From: Diploptera punctata
Taxonomy: Eukaryota; Arthropoda; Insecta; Blattodea; Blaberidae
Reading direction: 5' to 3'
NCBI GenBank assembly: GCA_030220185.1
Contig: JASPKZ010001601.1
Span: forward strand, 310,001 to 374,000
DNA: 64,000 nucleotides
The notes beneath the pieces are model-generated. The model had not been told where the DNA came from. It saw nothing but the letters and a program-made list of their open reading frames with translations, and made no database searches. Shown one piece after another: positions 10,520-21,435 of this stretch. How positions within the stretch are numbered: the first letter of the stretch is position 1; each line of letters begins with the position of its first letter. The translations under genes and the position numbers were made by a program.

Positions 10520-10800
10520 GGACACGCAATAGCGTAGTGGTTAAGGCACTGCGCTACAAGCCAGAAATTCAAGGGTCCGAGTCCCGGGGGGGGGCCACGA
10601 ATTTTAAACTGACACAAATTTTCTGGCGGCACTATGACCCTGGGGTCGACTCAGCCTCTATTTGATATGAGTACCACATGCTTGTTCTGGGGGTAGAGGC
10701 GGCCGTCAGACAGTGCTGACACCAAGTGCCGATTGTCTAGAAAAAAGTGCGAGCCTTAACTTCCTACTACCTTAAGGACTGTAATGGGATCTTACTTACT
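10520..10800 (+). repeat. SINE2, tRNA-derived
   Basis: The head ATAGCGTAGTGGTTAAGGCA is an A-box; GGGTCCGAGTCCCGG is a B-box. The body contains CCTGGGGTCGACTCAGCCTC, GCTTGTTCTGGGGGTAGAGG and GTGCCGATTGTCTAG. The end CTTACTTACTTACTT is a short tandem tail. It matches the copy at 18596-18896. Confidence 0.85.
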
Positions 10801-10925
10801 TACTTACTTTGAGTGTTTTTAAATTTTCCTTACAAACTGGGTTTTTATTTGTATTCTTTATTTTATTCAAAATTTCTTCACATTTTTTTCTGATGATATT
10901 TTTTCTTCTGTAACTAACCCTTCTA

Positions 10926-11522
10926 TTGAATTTTCAACGTCTACTATGTATTTTCCTGGCAAATTCACCCATGAGCGACTCTGAATGTAAAATCACCAAA
11001 GCACATCCCACAATGCCCAAATCCCGGAGCAGACATGTTGATGATACAATTTGTATTACTAAAGAAAAACATGTAGAAGATTCCCTAAAACTATTAAATT
11101 TACAGAGTACAAACATTAAATTCACCAAAGAAATAGAAGACAATAAACAAACACCTCTTTTGGATCTTAAATTAGTCAAAAACGAAGAAAAAAGAAAAAT
11201 TGAATTCAGGATTCATAGGAAAGAAACTCATACGGAAAATTTTATAAAATCAACAGGGTTCAATCCAATTGGACATAAATTAGCAGCATTTAATAGTTCA
11301 ACTCATAGATTGGTAAACTTACCCTTAAACGAAGAAGATTTCAAACATGAGAAAAAACACATAATCAAAGTAGCAAGAGAAAATGGGTTTGATGAAAAAA
11401 TGGTACATAAAAGGATAGAAAAGTATAAAAAACAAAAAATGATAAACAGAAGCAATCCCGAAAAAGAAGAACCACCTATGAAAAAATATAAGACTCACAT
11501 ATCACCCCTGGGTACACAATAA
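10926..11522 (+). pseudogene. Penelope-like element 1: end of the RT domain, 198 codons open
   Basis: Residues 35-42 read SRHVDDTI, the RYVDD-type catalytic motif of Penelope-like reverse transcriptases with His in place of Tyr. TPLLDLKLVKNEEKRKIEFR and FIKSTGFNPIGHKLAAF (thumb/linker region) follow. Matching text upstream of residue ~30 is absent, so the RT is 5'-truncated and the apparent Met start is in flanking DNA. The frame stops at 11520 and resumes in another frame with the GIY-YIG domain. In intact elements one protein carries RT and endonuclease. This copy is dead. Confidence 0.85.
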
Positions 11523-11770
11523 ATTTCAAAATATATTTGAGAAGCTTAATACCAAATTAGCAACAAAAAATAACTACAGTTTAAATAAACCAACAAAAAC
11601 CAACAAAAATGAAAAAACTGATACAAATAAAAAGTCAGGAATATATCAAACTGAATGCATGGGCTGCGAAAAGATATATATAGGGAAAACAAAAAGAAAC
11701 CCAAAAATTAGAACCAAAGAACACATAGAATATTAAAAATGGAGAAATTGAAAAATCTGCAATATTATTG
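11523..11770 (+). pseudogene. Penelope-like element 1: GIY-YIG endonuclease remnant
   Basis: After the stop at 11520 the reading FQNIFEKLNTKLATKNNYSL leads to SGIYQTECMGCEKIYIGKTK, which holds GIY, two Cys inside the core and YIG. RTKEH follows with the catalytic-type Arg region. It ends abruptly about 11770. The second element at 31.5 kb has the same domain, more complete. Confidence 0.85.
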
Positions 11771-11954
11771 TGTTTTCTTTATGTAATTGTAATGTTATTG
11801 CTGATTTGTTGTTTATTTTTCTTTACACTAGTACCAATTATTACTTTATTGTAACGGACTGTCAACAGCACGTACGGCTTACTGCCCGTGCGACCCATAT
11901 TTGTAAATAATATTGTAAATATCTTACTTTTTGTTTAATAAAGTCCTACTACTA
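11771..11954 (+). repeat. possible LINE 3' UTR with short hairpin and (CTA)n tail
   Basis: GCACGTACGGCTTACTGCCC followed by GTGCGACCC, then AATAAAGTCCTACTACTACT, looks like a retroposon 3' end. A similar hairpin, GCACGTACGGCTAAGCAGGC then CCGTGCGCAATGTAAAT, is at 47071-47110. There is no coding evidence. Confidence 0.4.
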
Positions 11955-13195
11955 CTACTACTACTTACTTAATCACTGGCACTATCGAACTCGTAGGATC
12001 ATGACCGCGCGAACATAAGCTATCCATACATCCCTATCCTGAGCTAATGCTTTCCAATCATACCCTGTATAATCTACTTCCCTCAAATCATAGTTAATGT
12101 TATTCTCCCACCTCGTTCTTGGTCTACCAACTGGGCGTTTTCCCTCTGGCTTTCCTACAAGAAGCTTCCATGCAAGTCTTTCATTCCCCATACGTGCCAC
12201 ATGTCCTTCCCATCGCAGTCTACGAGACTTAACTGTTCGTATTATATCTGGTTTCCTACAAAGACCATGTAGTTCATTGTTATGTAGTCTTCTCCATTCA
12301 CATGTCTGTTCATCTCTCTTTTGTCCAAAAATGTTCCTAAGTACTTTATTCTCAAATACTAGTAATCTCCTTTCCTCCCTTAAAGTAGGAGTCCATGTTT
12401 CACACCCATATAATATAACTGGTAGAATAATAGTTGTATATATTTTCAGTTTAACATTTTTTGAAAGGTGTTGGGACATCAAGAGTCTCTGCAATGCATA
12501 ATAGCACGCATTTCTAGAATTGAGCCTATGTTTAATTTCTTTGTGCATCTCATTCCTATTTGTGATTACTGTTCCTAGTATTTGAATTGAGCCACTTCCT
12601 CAAAATTTCCCTCATTTGTCATTAGCTGTCCATTTCCAATGTATAATGAATTTCTACGTATGACCATATATTTAGTTTTATTGATATTTACTTCCAGTCC
12701 TAATTTCTTAGTGTTACTCAATAGTGTGTGCGTGTTGGCCTTTAGTATCTCCTCGCTATCGGCCAGTAGTACTACATCATCAGCATAAACTAACAGCTTA
12801 TTAATACCATTCAGTTGTAGGCCTTCCTTATTCTCTAAAGATTTAATGGCATGTTCTAGTACAAAATTAAATAGTAGAAGAGATAGTGCATATCCTTGCG
12901 TCAACCTATTCTGGATTTCAAAAGTGTCCGAAAACTGTTTGCCTATACGCACCCTACTCTTTGAGCCATTTAGACACATTCGTATAAGTCTAACTAACTT
13001 TCAAGGAATTCCGAACTCCAGCAGGATACTATATAACTTCTCCCTCTTAATTGAATCATATGCTTTTTTGAAGTCTACATACAGTTGATGTACAGTACCA
13101 TTATATTCCCATTTTTTTTTCTAAAATCTGTTTATACTAAAAATCTGATCTGCTGTAGACCTGTTTCTTCTAAATACATTAGGATAAATGTATAA
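11955..13195 (-). pseudogene. LINE-A, second-longest copy, RT palm to 3' end
   Basis: Minus-strand open segments 12979-12575 and 12548-11982 are joined by a frameshift. The first has QGYALSLLLFNFVLEHAI and the catalytic LLVYADDVVLLADSEEIL (YADD at residues 65-68). The second has the thumb, YGCETW and the RM...GRPRTRW tail. Beyond 12979 the FKKAYDSIK-type RT block is readable to about 13195, where homology stops: a 5' truncation. The tail joins (CTTA)n and (CTA)n at 11950. Confidence 0.9.
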
Positions 13196-13534
13196 TAAGT
13201 CCGATATTAATTATTTTTATTTTGTAGGTCACTATGTCTTCTTTCTCTATCACGTATGAAGTTCTTAAGTGATAGCTAATTTCTTATGGTAGATACAGGC
13301 AGGCCTAGCTGTTGGTGGGAAGTAATGCAAATCAGCGATTACGTGTCCATACCTGCGATGTTCATTATTTGAAGGCTGTTGGGTTGCTATTTTATTTTAT
13401 TTTACTAATAATTAAACTTTATTATAGATTCGTTATATTTACATTAACGTTTTTACGTGTGAAAACATTAGGGCCTATGTCAAATGAAACAAATTATATA
13501 GGCCTATATGTTTATGCATACAGTGTGAACTTAC
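13196..13534. other. intron sequence next to the NOS1AP exon
   Basis: Nothing recognised except the splice donor at its right end. It is downstream of the exon in the direction of the gene. Confidence 0.4.
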
Positions 13535-13626
13535 CTTTTTCTTCTTACGTACAGTAACTCTGACCCCGTCCACTGAAACCTCCACAGTTACTTTCTTCTT
13601 TTTTATTCCTTTCGCTTAAATTCGTA
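13535..13626 (-). CDS. NOS1AP: NOS1AP (CAPON) PTB-domain exon, one base short
   Basis: On the minus strand TTTCTTCTGTTTCAG precedes the exon and GTAAGTTC follows it. The exon reads YEFK, then after one missing base KGIKKKKVTVEVSVDGVR and VTVRKKKK. This is the lysine-rich strand block of the PTB domain of NOS1AP, an adaptor that links neuronal nitric oxide synthase to other partners in the cytoplasm. The family exon has 31 codons (93 bases); here there are 92. TTTAAGCG should probably carry one more G. The lost base may be a sequencing or assembly error, since single-base indels are common in the array at 32.5-36.9 kb. A pseudogene is the alternative, but intact splice sites and the matching upstream exon at 40.8 kb argue against it. 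Both ends are phase 0. Confidence 0.9.
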
Positions 13627-13764
13627 CTGAAACAGAAGAAATTAAACAAATCAGATTTTAAGAGTTTGAATGAAGTTCACTCTAAATTATTGTTTGTTTA
13701 ATTTCATGGATTAGAGAAGCAAGTTCCTTCCACTCACTGGTAAATTTTCCAGACTTCTATAAAA

Positions 13765-13774
13765 TAGTAATAAC

Positions 13775-13811
<37 letters not shown>

Positions 13812-14010
13812 GCTTTATTTTACCTGGTAGAGTTAAGGCCTTAAGGCCATGTCTGTCTACCACACAACCAGGTTTTAGAAAATACAAAAAAAAATAGTCT
13901 TACATCTAAATTACAATAAACATAAACAATTACATGTTATAAATACAATACAATTAATATTTATAATGTATTTTGATTTACTCTAAATTTAACGAATTTA
14001 ATATATACAT
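13765..14010 (-). repeat. LINE-J 3' UTR with (TAA)n tail
   Basis: Its reverse complement shares TTAGAGTAAATCAAAATACA, then a segment ending CCTTAAGGCCTTAACTCTAC, with 26575-26790. In both copies AATAAAGCTATT is followed by an (ATT)n run. So the microsatellite at 13778-13811 is the tail of a retroposon. No coding part remains. Confidence 0.7.
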
Positions 14011-14104
14011 GTAGAAGAAAATTTATATATATAAACGAGAAACAATTTCTAGTATTTTTAGAAGATTCTTTATTGTGCATATATCACTATAAAAAAATAT
14101 TGAC
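14011..14104. other. short AT-rich spacer
   Basis: Nothing recognised. Confidence 0.3.
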
Positions 14105-14385
14105 AATTTAACTTATCCTCTACAAGGAATACCGATATCTTAAAAGAATTGAAGATACGTACGCCAATTTTGGAATATATTAAACAGTACCAACTAAATA
14201 AGAAACTCCAACTTGAAAGAATGAGTTCAAATCGGATCCCGAAAGCTGTTTATAATTATATACCAAGAGGACGAAGATCACTGGGCCGTCGTATGAAACG
14301 CTGGAGGGAAAATTTTCTGTAGGATCGTAACAGGCCTTGCCCTAATACTTGAAAGGAAGAAGAAGAAGAAGAAGAAGAAGAAGAA
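14105..14385 (+). pseudogene. LINE-B 3' end
   Basis: NTDILKEL, TPILEYIKQYQLN, RRSLGRRMKRWRENF and the tail (GAA)n at 14353-14383 match the LINE-B copies at 0.5 and 42.9/44.6 kb. It is severely 5'-truncated. Confidence 0.85.
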
Positions 14386-14650
14386 CTTATCCTCCAAAAC
14401 AAATTGCGTCTTCAAATTTTATTGCCCGAAAAAAAAAATTGTCTCGAACCTGTGACCATTCAATCTCAAGGCGGATGTGATTTTTCAAGAGAAAAATATC
14501 AAAGAAGCTTTTTTTATCGACATTCCAAGCCAGAGGAATAATTAGTACAATACAGACCTCTCGACTACGACATTAGCTTAGAAATCTAAATTAAAAACAT
14601 GAAGCTAGTATTGTGGTAGAAGTGCAATTTACTGTCAGACTGTTTCATAA
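14386..14650. other. unclassified spacer
   Basis: Nothing recognised. Confidence 0.3.
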
Positions 14651-14805
14651 ATATATATATATATATATATATATCCATAATTCTGCCAGAGGGCAGGTCT
14701 TTCACTGCAACCATAGCATTTTCATGCTATGCTTGCAGGTTTACTAGGGAATTATAGGTGTGGTAGCTTCCTGTTGCTTTCCACACCGGTGAAGGATGAT
14801 GATGA
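14651..14805 (-). repeat. SINE3 3' part next to an (AT)n tract
   Basis: CATAATTCTGCCAGAGGGCA, GCATTTTCATGCTATGCTTG and GGTGTGGTAGCTTCCTGTTG are the inverse of the SINE3 tail. It ends with the ATGATGATGA run. The tRNA-like head is missing. Confidence 0.8.
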
Positions 14806-15567
14806 CTATTTACCTCACGCCCCAAATGGGACTCAATGGCCAACCAATCACCTTTCAATGATTTCTGTTTCACAACCAATCAGAGTCGTGTTTCACGAAA
14901 TATTTATCAGTGTTATAATTACCATATTAAACTAGGCTCCTCCTTTTTAATATTCTGAACAGGTCTGACCATTATTTTGCAGTGACTGAGCCCGTGTGAA
15001 ATACGGCTACCAGATTGTATATATAGTGCATGAATGCCAACACATGCCGCATGCGGGAGTTAATATAAGAAACATTTGTAGCAATTGATTATACCACCAA
15101 AAAAAAGAAACCACTGTTTGCACTTTCTTAAATGTATTTTTTCCCAGGTAACAATCCAGAAAAATATAATTGTCATATTTACATCATACGACATCAGAAA
15201 TGAATTAATATACAGTTTGATGTGTTTCATTTTTTCTCCACTAGAGAGCATTCTTACAATATTGCGTTCCTTTGGCAATAAATAGCATGATCTGGTTGCA
15301 GTGATAAACAAAAGCAGATGAAGCGTACCTATCGTTTCTCATTTGTTTTCAAACATCGCCGTTTACATTAAATATATAAATATTTTAAAGTAACTATAGT
15401 TAAATAATGATTTGTGAGTAAACAGCTTAATTTTATTCGTTAAATAGTCCTAAAAAATGACACTCTTGATTTCCAAATTCTCTAGATAAATTCACTCCTC
15501 ACTCCGTGAGTCGTGAATTTATCGATAATTTGGAAATCACTCGTGGCGTTACTTATGATAAATTGCG
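14806..15567 (+). repeat. family A, copy 5 (near complete)
   Basis: It starts GACTATTTACCTCACGCCCC and ends CGTTACTTATGATAAAT. The terminal hairpin is well kept (TTCACTCCTCACTCCGTGAG at the tip). Its middle (GTATATATAGTGCATGAATG to GAATTAATATACAGTTTGAT) is collinear with copy 2 at about 90% by eye. Confidence 0.8.
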
Positions 15568-15799
15568 CTTCCTCCTGGTTTGACGTCACTGTATATTATA
15601 TCTAAAACAAACGGGGGGGGGAGTCTTGCATCTGCCACAAACCACACAACTCTATTTACTTTTCATCTTGTAGCAGGTTGTAATGTTGGAGAAATTTATG
15701 GACACACTGTATATTATTGGTTCGTATTATGAGTTATCGATAGTGATAGTGTATATAATTCCTTTGATAAAGGGATTTTTATTGTAGGCAAAATACTAC
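15568..15799. other. unclassified spacer
   Basis: It contains a nine-G run near 15612; nothing else recognised. Confidence 0.3.
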
Positions 15800-16600
15800 T
15801 AACTAACTCACCGGCACTATCGTACCCGTAGATTCATAGCCACGCGGACATAAGCTCTCCATACACCCCCTATACTGAGCCATTGTCTTCCAATCATTCC
15901 CTGTATAATCTACTTCCCTCACATAATAGTTAGTGTTATTCTCCCACCTCATTCTTGGTCTACCAACTGGGCGTTTTCCCTCTGGCTTTCCTACAAGAAG
16001 CTTCCATGCTCGTCTCTCATTCCCCATTCGTGCCACATGACCTGCCCATCGCAGTCTACGAGACTTAACTGTTCTTATTATATCTGGCTTCCTATAAAGA
16101 CCATGTACTTCATTGTTATGTAATCTTCTCCATTCACCTGTCTGTTCATCTCTCTTTGGTCCAAAAATTTTCCTAAGAACTTTATTCTCAAATACTCGTA
16201 ATCTCATTTCCTCCGTTAAATTCAGAGTCTAAGTTTCGCATCCATATAATATAACTGGTAGAATAACAGTTTTATATATTTTCAGTTTAACGTTTTTTGA
16301 TACGAGTTGGGACATCAAAAGTCTCTGTAATGCATAATAGCACGCATTTCCAGAATTGAGCCTATGTTTAATTTCTTTGTGCATCTCATTCCTATTTGTG
16401 ATTATTGTTCCTAGGTATTTGAATTCAGTCACTTCCTCAAAATTTCCCTCATTTGTCATTAGCTGTCCATTTCCATTATATAATGTATTTCTACGTGTGA
16501 CCATATATTTAGTTTTATTGATATTTACTTCCAGTCCCAATTTCTTAGTGTTACTCAATAGTGTATCGCCCAATAGTACTACATCATCAGCATAAACACT
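15800..16600 (-). pseudogene. LINE-A, 5'-truncated copy
   Basis: Two open pieces (16207-15803 and 16573-16229) are joined by a stop and frame change in the YGCET-W region. The copy runs from CACCGGCACTATCGTACCCG at the 3' end up to the YADD codons (GTTTATGCTGATGATGTAGT on the minus strand near 16600), with a deletion between TLLSNTK and that motif. Confidence 0.9.
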
Positions 16601-17104
16601 TCGACAAAATTATCAATAGAGACTAATAAAAGAGTCCACATGGACAAAAGGAGAAGTTATATATAAAGTTGTGTGTGTATTTATATAGTAAGGGATCTAG
16701 ACTTGGCTGGAAACAGGCATAAAATTTATTTGGCGTGCGAATGAAGGCGGGCTGACAGATATATCAGTTGCAGTCTCTGATTTCTAACAATAAGTCTAGT
16801 AAATAACTTATGAATAATGTGAAAGCAGTTACACTCGGATTAAATCCAAATGGAAAACTGCCAGTTCCCATCCAAACTATCAATATCGGAAAATAAACAC
16901 ATTAAACAGTCGACTGTCATCTTACGTAACAATCGTAGCAAATCCTACTTCCTTCTTCTCATTTCGCCTGTACACACTTTAATATTCACGAATTTCATAA
17001 TTTGTGTTTGCGAAGTTGTTTATTTAAAAAGAGACATGAAAGATAAAACTAATTGTAAAAATATAGAAAGAACACAAAGCTTCTGGTTACTATAGAATAC
17101 GTGC
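16601..17104. other. unclassified spacer
   Basis: No element recognised. Confidence 0.35.
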
Positions 17105-17525
17105 AAATATCTAATATATAAAAACCAATGTTATGTTTGTTTGTTTGTTCGTACTTTATGCACGGCCACACCGATGATCCTATCATGATGGGGTTTTTGC
17201 AAAATGTTCAGGAGATTCCCGGGATGAACATAGGCTATAAGAGAGTTGAGATACCCAATTCCTACACCCTTAAAAACACTCTTTATAGTGAGAAACGTGA
17301 AAAGTCTCTTTTTTGCCCTTAAATGACTTACGCTGCCTAAACCATAACAAATAAACAAAATTGTTGTACACATAATTGAATTTCTCAAAAAACTCTACAG
17401 AAAAGTCCGCGACAGCATATGTTTATCTTTTACGGATAACTTACAATAACCATTTATGTCTTTCACAGATGCCAAGAAGATCGGGATAAGTAGATTCCCG
17501 GGCAAGCATAGCAGCACATGGCGGG
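17105..17525 (-). repeat. family B, single copy
   Basis: The left end has TTTGTTTGTTTGTTCG. The interior has GCAAAATGTTCAGGAGATTC, CATAGGCTATAAGAGAGTTG, CCGCGACAGCATATGTTTAT and AAGATCGGGATAAGTAGATT, in the inverse order of 5.7-6.2 kb. It is the most complete unfolded copy and joins the arm seen in the foldback at 58.5 kb to the repeated block at 5.4 kb. Confidence 0.75.
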
Positions 17526-17569
17526 TCTTCTTTTAAGGATGACACAAAATAACGAATTTGTCTTTCAGC

Positions 17570-17712
17570 TCATTTATGCCCTAAACGTACAGAGTTTAGA
17601 GACTCGGGATCAAATCCCGACTCAAGCATTCATTTTTGTTTTCATATCATATTTGCCTTCATTTCCAAATGTTAAAAATATAGTTATATATCCAATTATT
17701 CTACTTCCCTCA
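17570..17712 (+). repeat. SINE4 fragment, tRNA-derived
   Basis: CTAAACGTACAGAGTTTAGA then GGGATCAAATCCCGACTCAA (B-box-like), followed by TTTTCATATCATATTTGCCT, match the SINE4 copy at 41.1 kb without its first 25 bases. Confidence 0.75.
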
Positions 17713-17714
17713 AA

Positions 17715-18410
17715 TTATAACTGACTCACTGGGTCTATCGAACCCGTAGGTTCATGGCCGCGCGGACATACATCCCTATCCTGAGTTAATGTTTTTCCAA
17801 TTATCCCCTGTATAATCTACTTCCCTCAAATCATAGTTAATGTTATTCTCCCACCTCATTCTTGGTCTACCAACTGGGCTTTCCTACAAGAAGCTTCCAT
17901 GTACTTCTTTTAATACCCATTCGTACCACATGTCCTGTCCATCGAAGTCTACGAGACCTAACTGTTTTTATTATATTCGGCTTCCTATAAAGACCATGTA
18001 GTTAATTGTTATGTAATCTTCTCCATTCACCTGTCTATTCAACTCTCTTTGGTCCAAAACATTTCCTAAGAACTTTATTCTCAAATACTCGTAATCTCCT
18101 TTCCTCCCTTAAAGTAAGAGTCCATGTTTCGCACCCATATAATATAACTGGTAGAATAATAGTTTTATATATTTTCAGCTTAACGTTTTTTGAAAGGAGT
18201 TGGGACATCAAGAGTCTCTGCAATGCATAATAGCACGCATTTCCAGAATTGAGCCTATGTTTAATTTCTTTGTGCATCTCATTCCTATTTGTGATCATTG
18301 TTCCTAGGTATTTGAATTCAGCCACTTCCTCTAAATTTCCCTCATTTGTCATTACCTGTCCATTTCCATTACATAATGTATTTCTACGTGCGACGATATA
18401 TTTAGTTCCC
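17715..18410 (-). pseudogene. LINE-A, 5'-truncated copy with internal deletions
   Basis: A 105-codon open piece (18352-18035) holds EFKYLGTMITNRNEMHKEIK to LREERRLRVFENKVLRK. The 3' part has small deletions (CTGGGC joined to TTTCCTACAAG). The end is ACTGGGTCTATCGAACCCGT. Confidence 0.9.
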
Positions 18411-18595
18411 TAACAGTGAACAAATGTATAAATACAATTTACTGCAAAAACAAACACCATTACACATAACCACAACACCTGACAATATTCACAATTTAAG
18501 CCACAACTCACTGCTTAAGGCACAGTGGTTACGTAACGACAGTTCAATAACCAGAATATTGCTAAATTCAACAAATGAAATTATTAAACAAGTGA
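18411..18595. other. unclassified, target of SINE2
   Basis: Not recognised. Its last 14 bases (18582-18595) are duplicated beyond the SINE2 insertion. Confidence 0.4.
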
Positions 18596-18896
18596 GGCAC
18601 GCCGTAGCGTAGTGGTTAAGGCACTGAGCGACAAGCCGGAGGGCCGAGGGTTCAAGTCCAGTTGGGGTCAGGATTTTTAAACTGACCCAAACCCTCTGCC
18701 GGCACTATGGCCCTGGGGTCGACTCAGCCTCTAACGGAAATGAGTACCAGACGCTTGTTCTGGGGGTAAAGGCGGCCGTCACGCAAGGCTGACAACCCGG
18801 CTGACATAAAGTGCCGATTGTCTAGAAAAAGTGGGAGCGTTAACCTCCTACTACCCCAAGGGCCTCCGGGCCTGTTGTGGGATCACTTCACTTTAC
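18596..18896 (+). repeat. SINE2 with 14-bp target site duplication
   Basis: The head GTAGCGTAGTGGTTAAGGCA and GAGGGTTCAAGTCCAG (A and B boxes) are followed by the SINE2 body and the end TGTGGGATCACTTCACTTTA. TATTAAACAAGTGA stands at 18582-18595 and again at 18897-18910. This fixes both ends and shows LINE-dependent retroposition. Confidence 0.92.
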
Positions 18897-18910
18897 TATT
18901 AAACAAGTGA

Positions 18911-19120
18911 TTGGAGTAGTGGTTATGCTCCTTGCCTCTAGTTCCGAGGATGTTGGGTTCAAACCGGCCGCGGTCGATTGAATTTATTAGGATGGAAAAA
19001 TCCAAGGAGCCCGGGAGGGACTTTAAGCCGTGGGTCCCGAGTCTGAACATTTCTCAGGCTCGTAAAAGATCCTTAAGCCTGAATAAAGAGTCCTCTAAGC
19101 ATAATTTACGGACATCAAAG
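18911..19120 (+). repeat. SINE1 copy, head slightly truncated
   Basis: GTAGTGGTTATGCTCCTTGC, GGGTTCAAACCGGCCGCGGT, TCCAAGGAGCCCGGGAGGGA and CTTAAGCCTGAATAAAG match the other SINE1 copies. It begins directly after the SINE2 duplication. Confidence 0.8.
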
Positions 19121-19395
19121 TCATAGTAATAACTTAGTTCCCTGTTCATGTCCCATTGGGTCGGTGTGTTATCCGCATGCCATCCATGACTTCTATGAGC
19201 AAAAAAGGTAACTAAAAATTGACTTCGTCTAGTTACTCCTTATAAAGGTGTATACGCTATGTATTTGTTCTTATATATACGTAGTATTCTCAACTCACAC
19301 AAGAGGTAGCGGGAAGTCGTTCCAACTGACATCTAGTGGCCACCATAACAGGTAAGCAAATTTTAAAGACAATATTTACTTTATAGCAGTAACAC
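19121..19395. other. unclassified spacer
   Basis: Nothing recognised. Confidence 0.3.
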
Positions 19396-20180
19396 TATCA
19401 AATTATGTGTGGCGCCATGAGAAGAACCCTCCGAAAGACTCGAAGAGAAACTCAGCTCAGTTTTTATAAAATTATGGCTGTTCCTGTTCTTTTATATGGA
19501 TCTGAATCTTGGGTACTTACAAAAAAAAAAGATGTCTCACACATTCAAGCTGCTGAAATGCAATTTTTAAGATCCGTAAGTCCACCGCTGTGGTCTCGAG
19601 GTAGCGTGCTGCATTGTCACGCAGTGCGTCCGGGTTCGATCCCCGGTCGGGGCAGTTTTTCTGGGTGAGGTATTTATCGGGGGTTTTCTTCACCTGTAAG
19701 ACAAATGTCAGGAAAACTTTAAGGCCCAAACGGTCCCTGAAATCATATGGCCATCATCTTTATCATCATCATCCTTCACCGGTGTGGAAAGCAACGGGAA
19801 GCTACCACACCTACACAATTCCCTAGTAAATCTGCAAGCATAGCATGAAAATGCTATGATTGCAGTGAAGGACCTGCCTTCGGGCAGAATTACTATGGAT
19901 GGATGTAAAAGGATGTACACACATGGATAGATTACACAATGAATCAATAAGAAATGAACTGGAGATATTTTCAATAGTTGATAAACTAGAAGAGCACAAA
20001 TACCAATGGAAACAACGTTTAGACAGAATGGACAATACAAGATTATCCAAAAAGATCAACACCTACAAACCACATGGAAAAAAATATTTGGGACGGCCAA
20101 GGAAACGATTTGAAACGATGGACTTGAGACCGGAACAGGTCACATTGACCTAATCCTGGAAAGGACGAAGAAGAAGAATT
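19396..20180 (+). pseudogene. LINE-F 3' coding end, split by SINE3
   Basis: The first piece (19405-19577) reads RRTLRKTRRETQLSFYKIMA, VPVLLYGSESWVLTKKK and AAEMQFLRS. The second (about 19905-20180) reads RMYTHMDRLHNESIRNELEI, ETMDLRPEQVTLT and ends with AAGGACGAAGAAGAAGAA. Together they are a 5'-truncated LINE tail cut by a SINE3 at 19578-19904. Confidence 0.85.
19578..19904 (+). repeat. SINE3 inside LINE-F
   Basis: The head CCACCGCTGTGGTCTCGAGG with GGGTTCGATCCCCGGTCGGG (B-box) is followed by the family body (AAGCAACGGGAAGCTACCAC, AGCATAGCATGAAAATGCTA) and the tail ACTATGGATGGATG. The target duplication is not obvious. Confidence 0.88.
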
Positions 20181-20204
20181 TAATTTTACATTCAGCCATG
20201 AAAG

Positions 20205-20249
<45 letters not shown>
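20205..20249. repeat. (TA)n microsatellite
   Basis: About 22 TA units. Confidence 0.95.
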
Positions 20250-20250
<1 letters not shown>

Positions 20251-20570
20251 ATCCATAATAATTCTGCCCGAGGGCAGGTCTTTCACTGCAATTATGGCAT
20301 TTTCACACTATGCTTTGCAGCTTTACTAGGGAATTGTAGGTGTGGTAGCTTCCCGTTGCTTTCCACACCGGTGAAGGATGATAATGATATTGATAAGGAT
20401 GATAATGATGGCCGGGTGGTCTCCGGGGACCGTTGGGCCCTAAGCTTGCTGACATTTGTCTTACATGTGAGGAATAACCCCGAAAGAACCTCACCCAGGA
20501 GCCTGTCCCGACCGGGCGCACTGCGTGACAAGGCAGCACGCTACCTCGAGACCACAGCGGTGGACAATTG
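20250..20570 (-). repeat. SINE3 copy
   Basis: The inverse of SINE3 is complete from CCATCCATAATAATTCTGCC at the tail to ACCACAGCGGTGGAC at the head. The B-box region is partly deleted (CGACCGGGCGCACTGCGTG). Confidence 0.88.
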
Positions 20571-20639
20571 TACATTTGTTAATGAGCAGTGTGTTTCATT
20601 CAGAAAAGTTAAGAAAACTGAACTGTAATTTATATTAAT

Positions 20640-21435
20640 TACTTACTCACCGGTACTATCGAACCCGTAGGTTCATGGCCATACGGACATAAGCTCTCCA
20701 TACATCCCTATCCTGACCTACTATTTTCCAATCATTCCCTGTATAATCTACTTCCCTCAAATCATAGTTAATATTATTCTCCCACCTCATTTTTCGTCTA
20801 CCAACTGGGCGTTTTCCCCCTGGTTTTCCTACAAGAAGCTTCCATGCACGTCTTTCATTCCCCATATGCGCAACATGTCCTGCACATCGCAGTCTACGAG
20901 ACTTAACTGTTCTTATTATATCTGGCTTCCTATAAAGACCATGTAGTTCATTGTTATGCAGTGTTCTCCATTCACCTGTCTGTTCATCTCTCTTTGGTCC
21001 AAAAATTTTCCTAAGTACTTTATTCTCAAATACTTGTAATCTCCTTTCCTCCCTCAAAGAAAGAGTCCATGTTTCACACCCTTATAATATAATTGGTAGA
21101 ATAATAGTTTTATATATTTTCAGTTTAACGTTTTTTGAAAGGAGTTGGGACATCAAGAGTCTCTGCAATGCATAATACCACGCATTTCCAGAATTGAGCC
21201 TATGTTTAATTTCTTTGTGCATCTCATTCCTGTTTGTGATTATTGTTCCTAGGTATTTGAATTCAGCCACTTCCTCAAAATTTCCATCATTTGTCATTAG
21301 CTGTCCATTTCCATTATATAATGAATTTCTACGTGTGACCATATATTTAGTTTTATTGATATTTACTTCCAGTCCCTATTTCTTAGTGTTACTCAATAGT
21401 GTGTGCGTGTTGTCGTTTAGTATTTCCTCGCTATC
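20640..21435 (-). pseudogene. LINE-A, 5'-truncated copy
   Basis: Open pieces 21057-20656 and 21342-21082 are separated by one frameshift near the YGCETW codons (a stop replaces part of the motif). Upstream the text reads to SEEILNDNTHTLLSNTK, short of the YADD motif. Confidence 0.9.

Noticed and set aside
12097..12501. 134-codon plus-strand frame opposite LINE-A, and similar frames starting MSLCLISLCISFLF opposite other copies
   Set aside because: They are antisense shadows of the LINE-A coding strand; their recurrence follows from the repeat.
1..13534. Further NOS1AP exon downstream (rest of the PTB domain)
   Set aside because: I looked on the minus strand for the conserved WTWDESK and YVSHDSQD-type codons and found none; presumably beyond the window.
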